Source of the DNA: Candidatus Kaiserbacteria bacterium
Lineage (GTDB): Bacteria; Patescibacteriota; Minisyncoccia; Phycocordibacterales; UBA2100
Direction of reading: 5' to 3'
Length of the DNA stretch: 34,616 nucleotides
NCBI GenBank assembly: GCA_016214605.1
Contig: JACROD010000008.1
Span: 1-34,616 of the forward strand
Under the pieces are notes generated by a model that was not told the origin of the DNA, searched no databases, and worked only from the letters and a program-made list of their open reading frames with translations. Shown here one piece after another: positions 29,916-34,616 of the stretch. The position numbers and the translations under genes are program-made. Every line of letters starts with the position of its first letter. The stretch's first letter is position 1.

Positions 29916-29945
29916 TTGACACCTCCAAATATTTGATAATATAAT
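29916..29945 (+). promoter_or_regulatory. Consensus promoter of the glycosidase gene
   Basis: Perfect -35 TTGACA (29916-29921), 18-nt spacer, perfect -10 TATAAT (29940-29945), starting 7 bp after tRNA-Ala. It is among the strongest-looking promoters in the window. Confidence 0.8.
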
Positions 29946-29995
29946 ACTGACAGTTTAAAGTCGCGTTCTTTTACTCTGACCGACGAGGTGACACG

Positions 29996-31087
29996 ATGAC
30001 ACCAATGCTTCCATTCAGCAAGAAGATCAACGCCGCGGACGCCATCCTCAAGAAGTGCATTGGCACGAAAGGCGTCTGGGCCGATCCTTCGCGGTATCGG
30101 TATCAGTGCTGGACGCGCGACCTGGCGATCGCGATCGCGCCGACATTGCTTCAGATGGGCAAGCCGGGGATCGTGCGGACCCATCTCGAAAATCTGTCCA
30201 AGCGGCAGCGGCCCAACGGACAGATCCCGATCCTCTTCCTCGACCGACTGGCTCCGTTTCTGGCGGACAAGGTGAAGCGCAGTATACGCGATCGCAAGAT
30301 CTCGTTCATGCTGGGGCGTTTCCTCCAGGGGCAACTCTGGAATCTGACGCCGGGTACGCGCGACTCCGAGATCCTCTATATCGTCGGTATGTATGAATAC
30401 GCCCGCAGAACAGGGGATCGCACGCTACAAACGCAATACGATTCAGTGATCCGAAAGGCACTCGATCACATTGAGACCAATCTGATGCGCGACGGTCTCG
30501 TGATCGGTTGCGACTGGCGCGACACGATGCACCTTGAGCTCGGTGATAGGTCGCTGCTTACCAACAACTCCCTCATGTACCACGCATACTGGCTCATGGG
30601 AGAACAGGCGAAAGCTGATCAGCTGCGTGATCGGATCAACAATCGATTCTGGTCGGATGGTTCCTACTTGGACTACCCGGGCAGTACCCGATTCGATCCG
30701 CTCGGTGGCGCGTTTGCCATCCTGTTCGACGTCGCTCCAAAAGAGCGCTATGCGAGCCTGGCGGCGAGCTTTCGGTCGGTGGATACGCCAAGCGGCGTCG
30801 CCATCAAGTGTCGGCACAATCCAATCTCTCCGGAAGAAGCTGAGGTCATCGAACGCACTGATGGCGTCGTCGTCTGGCCGTTCGTGGTCGGTTTCTCGAT
30901 CCTTGCGCTCGACAAGATCGGCGAACGCGAGATGGCGGAAGAGCAGCTCATGAAGCTCGAGAAGCTTGAAGGCTTTCGTGAATGGTACGACCCGTCCACG
31001 GGAAAAGGCTTCGGAGCGCTCGAACAGCTCTGGAGCGCGACACTTTTCTTGCGTTCGTCGCTCGAGCTCCACTGGAGCTTCAGATGA
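29996..31087 (+). CDS. Six-hairpin (alpha/alpha)6 glycoside hydrolase-like protein
   Basis: 363 aa. Typical segments of (alpha/alpha)6 glucosidases: RYQCWTRDLAIAIAP near the N-terminus, NGQIPILFLDR, DSEILYIVGMYEYARRTGD, GCDWRDTM, and EWYDPSTGKGFGALEQLWSATLFLRS at the C-terminus. The last resembles GDE C-terminal/GH63/GH15 enzymes (amylo-glucosidase or invertase-like). No signal peptide, so it acts in the cytosol, perhaps on glycogen-like or other oligosaccharides. Trp-Arg-Asp and Glu-Trp-Tyr are the likely active-site residues. Good Shine-Dalgarno (GAGG), a strong promoter and its own terminator: a single-gene unit. Confidence 0.75.
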   Translation: MTPMLPFSKKINAADAILKKCIGTKGVWADPSRYRYQCWTRDLAIAIAPTLLQMGKPGIVRTHLENLSKRQRPNGQIPILFLDRLAPFLADKVKRSIRDRKISFMLGRFLQGQLWNLTPGTRDSEILYIVGMYEYARRTGDRTLQTQYDSVIRKALDHIETNLMRDGLVIGCDWRDTMHLELGDRSLLTNNSLMYHAYWLMGEQAKADQLRDRINNRFWSDGSYLDYPGSTRFDPLGGAFAILFDVAPKERYASLAASFRSVDTPSGVAIKCRHNPISPEEAEVIERTDGVVVWPFVVGFSILALDKIGEREMAEEQLMKLEKLEGFREWYDPSTGKGFGALEQLWSATLFLRSSLELHWSFR

Positions 31088-31107
31088 CGTAAGTTCGGTC
31101 ATTCGAC

Positions 31108-31141
31108 AGCCGGCGAAGTACCTTGCTTCGCCGGCTTTTTC
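31108..31141 (+). terminator. Intrinsic terminator
   Basis: AGCCGGCGAAG (31108-31118) pairs with CTTCGCCGGCT (31126-31136), loop TACCTTG, then TTTTTC. Confidence 0.9.
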
Positions 31142-31167
31142 AATACCGATTTTTCTGCGATAGATTT

Positions 31168-31257
31168 AGGCCCCGTCCATAAATAAGTCCTACGGTTGTG
31201 GACGGTGCACAAAGGGCTCTAACCACAAATAACGAGTACGTTATTTGTGGAAGACCC
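31168..31257 (+). ncRNA. Two-hairpin RNA element, copy 2
   Basis: Begins AGGCCCCGTCCATAAATAA. Hairpin 1: CCGTCCAT with GTGGACGG, then TGCAC. Hairpin 2: CCACAAATAAC (31223-31233) with GTTATTTGTGG (31240-31250), a perfect 11-bp stem around loop GAGTAC. Compared with copy 1, base pairs change together (T-A to C-G twice in hairpin 2, once in hairpin 1) while the loop and flanking motifs stay. It lies about 50 bp before the antiporter gene on the same strand. Confidence 0.6.
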
Positions 31258-31307
31258 CTTAGCCCACATTTCAAAAACAGATGCTATTATAGGGAGCGAA
31301 AACCGTT

Positions 31308-32237
31308 ATGCTCAATGAGCTATTCATTTTCGTGATCGCCCTATTCATGATCGCTCGGGGCGCGACATTGGCGACCAAATACGCTTCGCGATTAGCCGAA
31401 AATTACCGACTCTCGCAATACACGGTCGGCTTCATCATTATAGCCATCATCTCCATCCTTCCGGAGTTACTCATTTCTATCACCGCATCACTCGAAGGAA
31501 TGCCCTCGTTCGGTTTGGGTATGCTCTTTGGTTCGAATATTGCCGACCTGACACTGATCTTTGCGATCATCATCCTGCTCACCGACCGGGGACTGAAGAT
31601 CGAAAGCAAGATCTTAAAAAACCATACCGTCTATCCGCTCATCTTGAGCCTCCCGCTTGTACTCGGACTCAATGGGCATTTTTCTCGCCTTGAAGGCATA
31701 GCGCTTATCATGACGGGCGGCATCTTTTATTACCTCGCCCTGCGAAACGGCGTCGACGGCAAAACGCGGTCGCCGCACCGCAAGGACAAACTCAAGAGTC
31801 TCTTGATGTTGCTGTTCAGCATGGCCATATTGCTGAGCGGCGCATACTTCATCGTATCATCGGCGACCGCGCTCGCCACTCACTTCGGGGTTAGTTCGAT
31901 CCTGATCGGCATGCTTGTGGTGGCGCTCGGCACGACAATACCAGAACTCTTTTTTGCACTTAAATCGGCGCGCAAACACGAAGACTCTCTGGCGGTCGGA
32001 GATATCCTCGGTACCGTGCTTGCCGACGCCACGATCGTGGTCGGCATCCTCGCAGTGATCCATCCTTTCTTCTTTCCGCAAAAGATCATTTATATCACCG
32101 GAGTGTTCATGGTCGTCGCTTCGTACATCTTGTTCCGTTTTATGCGCTCAGGCAGGACGGTCTCCCGGAGGGAAGCGTACTTGTTGTTCGGATTTTGGGT
32201 GGTGTTTGTGATCATAGAGTTTTTCGCAAGCGTGTAG
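31308..32237 (+). CDS. Na+/Ca2+ antiporter family (CaCA) protein
   Basis: 309 aa with about ten membrane helices in two inverted halves. The two alpha-repeats are clear: ISILPELLISITASLEGMPS..MLFGSNIADL in half 1, and VVALGTTIPELFFALKSARK..DILGTVLADA in half 2. The PEL glutamates bind Ca2+/Na+ in the family. A basic cytosolic loop (KTRSPHRKDKLK) separates the halves. Half 1 has ISILPE where GTSLPE is usual. It exchanges cations across the membrane. A GGGAG Shine-Dalgarno lies 11 nt before the start, with TATTAT further upstream. Confidence 0.9.
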   Translation: MLNELFIFVIALFMIARGATLATKYASRLAENYRLSQYTVGFIIIAIISILPELLISITASLEGMPSFGLGMLFGSNIADLTLIFAIIILLTDRGLKIESKILKNHTVYPLILSLPLVLGLNGHFSRLEGIALIMTGGIFYYLALRNGVDGKTRSPHRKDKLKSLLMLLFSMAILLSGAYFIVSSATALATHFGVSSILIGMLVVALGTTIPELFFALKSARKHEDSLAVGDILGTVLADATIVVGILAVIHPFFFPQKIIYITGVFMVVASYILFRFMRSGRTVSRREAYLLFGFWVVFVIIEFFASV

Positions 32238-32326
32238 CTCCCGGGACAATGCTTACTATGCACTCCTGATCCGCGCGTTTTGAAATACCCGCAGACGACC
32301 AAAAGTCCGCATAGTAGAGTGAGGGC

Positions 32327-32440
32327 ATGAAGAAAACACCCAAAGACCCCCACTACGACCAGCTTGCACGCTTCGTCTACTCATGGTTCGTCGACCGTAA
32401 AAAGAAGCCTGCAAAAAAGAAACCACAAAAGAAGAGCTAG
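32327..32440 (+). CDS. Small basic peptide, 37 aa, unknown
   Basis: ATG 32327 to TAG 32438-32440. A TAGAGT box ends 6 nt before the ATG, the same leaderless spacing as many genes here, and the gap GAGGGC could bind ribosomes. The product has an amphipathic centre (YDQLARFVYSWFVDR) and a Lys/Pro-rich tail (KKKPAKKKPQKK), a pattern seen in nucleic-acid- or membrane-associated small proteins. Probably real, not recognised. Confidence 0.5.
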   Translation: MKKTPKDPHYDQLARFVYSWFVDRKKKPAKKKPQKKS

Positions 32441-32502
32441 ACGCTGCCTCGGATATTTGCTATCAATCCCTTAGATAAGACTGCTTCATAGGGGAGATTT
32501 CG

Positions 32503-33261
32503 ATGGACTACAAAACATACCTGGTCTTCGGCGCCGCAGGGACAGTGGGTAAGGCAGTGGTAAGAGCACTGCTCGGCCCGGGTCACCGCGTGTTTGCGAT
32601 CGTACATACTGACGCACAAGCACATGAGTGGCCCGAAGAGGACGATCTTTTGGCGAGCGCCATCTTGGTCAAAGCAGGCGACACGGCCGATCTGGATTGG
32701 TGGGACGCCCATCCTTCCTTCTTCGGTCCGTATTGCGGCAAGATTGATGCGGTGATCTATGCCGTCGAACATGTCCTAGGTGACGATGGCAACGAATCAC
32801 GGAGATGGGAGGTCCCATCCACCGGAATGATTGTTTCCTCCTTCGGATATAATGGTGCGCGCGACAAGATCTCAAAAGGGATGTACAACATGTCCCGGAG
32901 TGCAGGACCGCTTCTTAAAGACGGCGGATCTATGGTATTCATTTCTCCGGCGATCACAGGCATGGCCGAACAAGGATCACCATGTTCTCAAGAACAGACG
33001 CATGGCTATGCCCACATGATCACGCACCAAAAGTACATGGTGGACAGCGAACGAAAGGCGCTGATACGGGGGGATCCAGACACTCTTGCATATATCGTAC
33101 CGAACGCGAAGATGCACAGTATAGTCCCTGCTTTTCGTATCAAATCGCACCAAAGACAAGAATTCGAACTTCCAAAGAAGATCCCTACCGAGGCCGTCGC
33201 TCAAGCAACCCTCGAGGTGCTTGCAAGCAATGAGCATACGGATAAAGTGATCGAATACTAG
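32503..33261 (+). CDS. SDR-like Rossmann protein
   Basis: 252 aa. It begins with a nucleotide-binding fold: YLVFGAAGTVGKAVVRALLGPGHRVFAIV (G-x-x-G-x-x-G). KIDAVIYAVEHV matches the NNAG position, GGSMVFISPAITG the strand with the catalytic Ser, and HGYAHMITHQKYMVDSERKAL may replace the Tyr-x-x-x-Lys motif. It resembles short-chain dehydrogenases, but the catalytic motif is unusual, so activity is uncertain. Shine-Dalgarno GGGGAG precedes the ATG. A perfect terminator follows. Confidence 0.7.
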   Translation: MDYKTYLVFGAAGTVGKAVVRALLGPGHRVFAIVHTDAQAHEWPEEDDLLASAILVKAGDTADLDWWDAHPSFFGPYCGKIDAVIYAVEHVLGDDGNESRRWEVPSTGMIVSSFGYNGARDKISKGMYNMSRSAGPLLKDGGSMVFISPAITGMAEQGSPCSQEQTHGYAHMITHQKYMVDSERKALIRGDPDTLAYIVPNAKMHSIVPAFRIKSHQRQEFELPKKIPTEAVAQATLEVLASNEHTDKVIEY

Positions 33262-33277
33262 ATCACTATGAATGATC

Positions 33278-33318
33278 AGAGGCCTCGGACGCAGAGCGTC
33301 CGAGGCCTCTATTTTAAT
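33278..33318. terminator. Intrinsic terminator
   Basis: Perfect 15-bp stem AGAGGCCTCGGACGC (33278-33292) with GCGTCCGAGGCCTCT (33296-33310), loop AGA, then ATTTTAATT. Confidence 0.85.
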
Positions 33319-33391
33319 TGTAATTCGACTCGTCACTTACGATGTGTTATTTTGCACACAGAAATGAAAGACAACAGAGGAGTTCTTTGTC

Positions 33392-34366
33392 ATGGATAGT
33401 TTGGGGATAGAGCCTTTCACCAAGGCCGATTCGATGGGATTCTTGGCGCCGCGATTCGATCCGCCGATCATTGACAAGCGCTCGGCTATCGATCTCGCGC
33501 TGGTCACATCTGCACCACCTGTCTCACTGACAGACCCGGCGGCACCCCCGAGTCTCAAACAAACGCTCGCGAAGCACCGCGAATTCATACGCGAGCTTCT
33601 CGCCCAGTGGGAAATCGCACACCTCGTGCTCTCTCGCGAAGATCTCGATATACCCGAATGCATACGAGTCGTCTGTGGCTTGCAGTCTCCACCAATCGGC
33701 GCCCGTCCTCAGAGGATCGCACAGATACTGTGGGAAGTGGGGATCCGCGTCGTGAATCTGTCCGGTTATGAGGGTCCCCACCAATTCGGTGCGGGATTCG
33801 CAGAGCCGAGAGTAGGTCTTACGCTTTCCGGCAGGAGGTTTGTGCGCGCATGTGCCAAGGTCGGCCTCATCGGCGACGTATCACATATGAGCCATCAATG
33901 CATCCGCGACACCTTTCGCCTCATCGACAAGGAGCAGCTGCGACTCCCGCTCATGGCGTCGCACGTGGGATGCTGTGGCGTGCACGCTCATGATCGCAGC
34001 CTTCCCGACGACATTCTGCAGGAGATTTTCGTGCGGGGCGGCTATGTCGGCATCGTCGGCATGGCACCATTCTTGTCGACCCATGACACTTCTATCGAAC
34101 CCTTCTTCAGGCATCTCGAGTATGCACTCGCGATGGCAAAGAAAGTAAGGAGTGGCTTCGTGGGCTTCGGCTCCGATGTGGTGTATCGCGATCAAGTACA
34201 GGACGAGGATCGATCATTCCCGCGAGAATGGGTAGAGCAGGAAACACAGATCCCCCAGCTCATCCAAGCGGAAATGCGCAAGCGCGGATTCGATCTCGCC
34301 ACGCGACAAGGCGTCCTCGGGGCAAACTTCCTTCGCTTTCTTCGCCTCGCTCTACCGGAAAAATGA
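33392..34366 (+). CDS. Divergent membrane-dipeptidase-like protein (peptidase family M19)
   Basis: 324 aa with GAGGAG before the ATG. M19 signatures: GLTLSGRRFVRACAKVGLIGDVSHMS, MASHVGCCGVHAHDRSLPDDILQEIFVRGGYVGIV, GFVGFGSDVV. The His of ASH, the His of HxR and the Asp of GSD correspond to metal/catalytic residues. The N-terminal H-x-D metal pair (usual DGHxD; here IIDKRSAIDL) and the bridging Glu (usual EGGH; here GLQSPP) are not found. It may be inactive or use a changed metal site. No signal peptide. It is the last complete gene before the IS copy. Confidence 0.75.
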   Translation: MDSLGIEPFTKADSMGFLAPRFDPPIIDKRSAIDLALVTSAPPVSLTDPAAPPSLKQTLAKHREFIRELLAQWEIAHLVLSREDLDIPECIRVVCGLQSPPIGARPQRIAQILWEVGIRVVNLSGYEGPHQFGAGFAEPRVGLTLSGRRFVRACAKVGLIGDVSHMSHQCIRDTFRLIDKEQLRLPLMASHVGCCGVHAHDRSLPDDILQEIFVRGGYVGIVGMAPFLSTHDTSIEPFFRHLEYALAMAKKVRSGFVGFGSDVVYRDQVQDEDRSFPREWVEQETQIPQLIQAEMRKRGFDLATRQGVLGANFLRFLRLALPEK

Positions 34367-34371
34367 CCACG

Positions 34372-34411
34372 ATCCCTGCGGCGTACGATCAGCGCGCCGC
34401 AGGGATTTTCT
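34372..34411 (+). terminator. Intrinsic terminator
   Basis: ATCCCTGCGGCG (34372-34383) pairs with CGCCGCAGGGAT (34395-34406), then TTTCTTT. Confidence 0.88.
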
Positions 34412-34431
34412 TTGCTTCGTATTTTGCGTAT

Positions 34432-34460
34432 TTGACAACATGACTTTATAGGTGTATTAT
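34432..34460 (+). promoter_or_regulatory. Orphan promoter pointing into the right IS end
   Basis: Perfect -35 TTGACA (34432-34437), 17-nt spacer, -10 TATTAT (34455-34460). The only sequence downstream in the window is the inserted element, antisense to its transposase. Confidence 0.7.
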
Positions 34461-34479
34461 ATTAAATAGTAGGCGGTCC

Positions 34480-34616
34480 TACAAAAACCCCTCAAGCCGA
34501 ACACCGACTTTTTTGAATAATCGATGCTGGTAATGCCTTTAAGATAGCACGTTTCTGTTTTTTCTCCTCTCGTTTCTTCCACTTTGCGATCTCGATATCC
34601 CACGCTTCCTGTGGCG
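34480..34616. repeat. Insertion-element end, right copy of the inverted repeat
   Basis: Exact reverse complement of bases 5-141. Outer sequence diverges before 34480. Confidence 0.85.
34492..34616 (-). CDS. 3' end of a putative transposase (partial, second copy)
   Basis: Minus-strand frame, open at the window edge and ending at TGA 34494-34492; same C-terminal residues as the left copy (TPQEAWD..., basic helix). Together they mark two inverted insertions of one element. Confidence 0.5.
   Translation of the reverse strand, partial: PQEAWDIEIAKWKKREEKKQKRAILKALPASIIQKSRCSA

Noticed and set aside
1-34616. Linear replicon or phage with terminal inverted repeats
   Set aside because: The repeat contains a transposase-like C-terminus and the interior is chromosomal housekeeping; an assembly break at two IS copies is simpler.

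Overview
The window reads like chromosome from a bacterium of the Candidate Phyla Radiation (Patescibacteria, probably Parcubacteria-like). This is an inference from several traits. ProRS is short and has no editing insertion. MreD is tiny. Housekeeping genes are tightly packed, and many start 6-9 nt after a TATAAT-like box, so their mRNAs are probably leaderless. tRNA genes lack an encoded CCA, and there is a cell-surface protein with repeated peptidoglycan-binding domains. No rRNA, CRISPR array or phage structural module was seen.

Layout. 1-141: end of an insertion element carrying the 3' end of a putative transposase; the same 137 bp returns inverted at 34480-34616, so the window is bounded by two inverted copies. 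220-5075: PEBP-like protein, ribosome hibernation factor, oligopeptidase B, fmt and def. 5115-5454: a probable orphan non-coding RNA on the minus strand. 5561-7848: a possibly frameshifted small gene, a solitary mreB and an eight-cysteine exported protein. 7849-13667: an accessory block with a 945-aa protein carrying metallophosphoesterase-like motifs, a 54-aa ORF, a membrane protein with three internal repeats, and a ClpP-like serine protease. The first and last of these share an unusual leader that includes a DnaA-box-like site. 13728-22660: housekeeping and cell-shape block (coiled-coil membrane protein, delta' clamp-loader subunit, frr, rseP, a second orphan RNA, proS, mreB, mreC, mreD-like, PBP2, greA). 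22698-24300: unknown gene and a tRNA cluster (Val, Pro, Pro, Ala) with broken tRNA-Pro copies. 24301-34366: peptidoglycan-binding/Kazal surface protein, SerA-like dehydrogenase, tRNA-Arg, queuosine-precursor transporter, HTH/endonuclease-like protein, tRNA-Ala, glycosidase, Na+/Ca2+ antiporter, a 37-aa basic peptide, SDR-like protein and a divergent M19 dipeptidase.

How the genes work together. def and fmt form the N-formyl-methionine cycle. frr, hpf, proS and the tRNAs serve translation. mreB, mreC, the mreD-like gene and PBP2 form the rod-shape wall-synthesis module, with the lone second mreB as an extra copy. The most unusual parts are the accessory block with the shared leader (8104-13667), two copies of a two-hairpin RNA element with compensatory base changes upstream of two transporter genes (28109-28256 and 31168-31257), and two orphan minus-strand transcription units with clear promoters and terminators.
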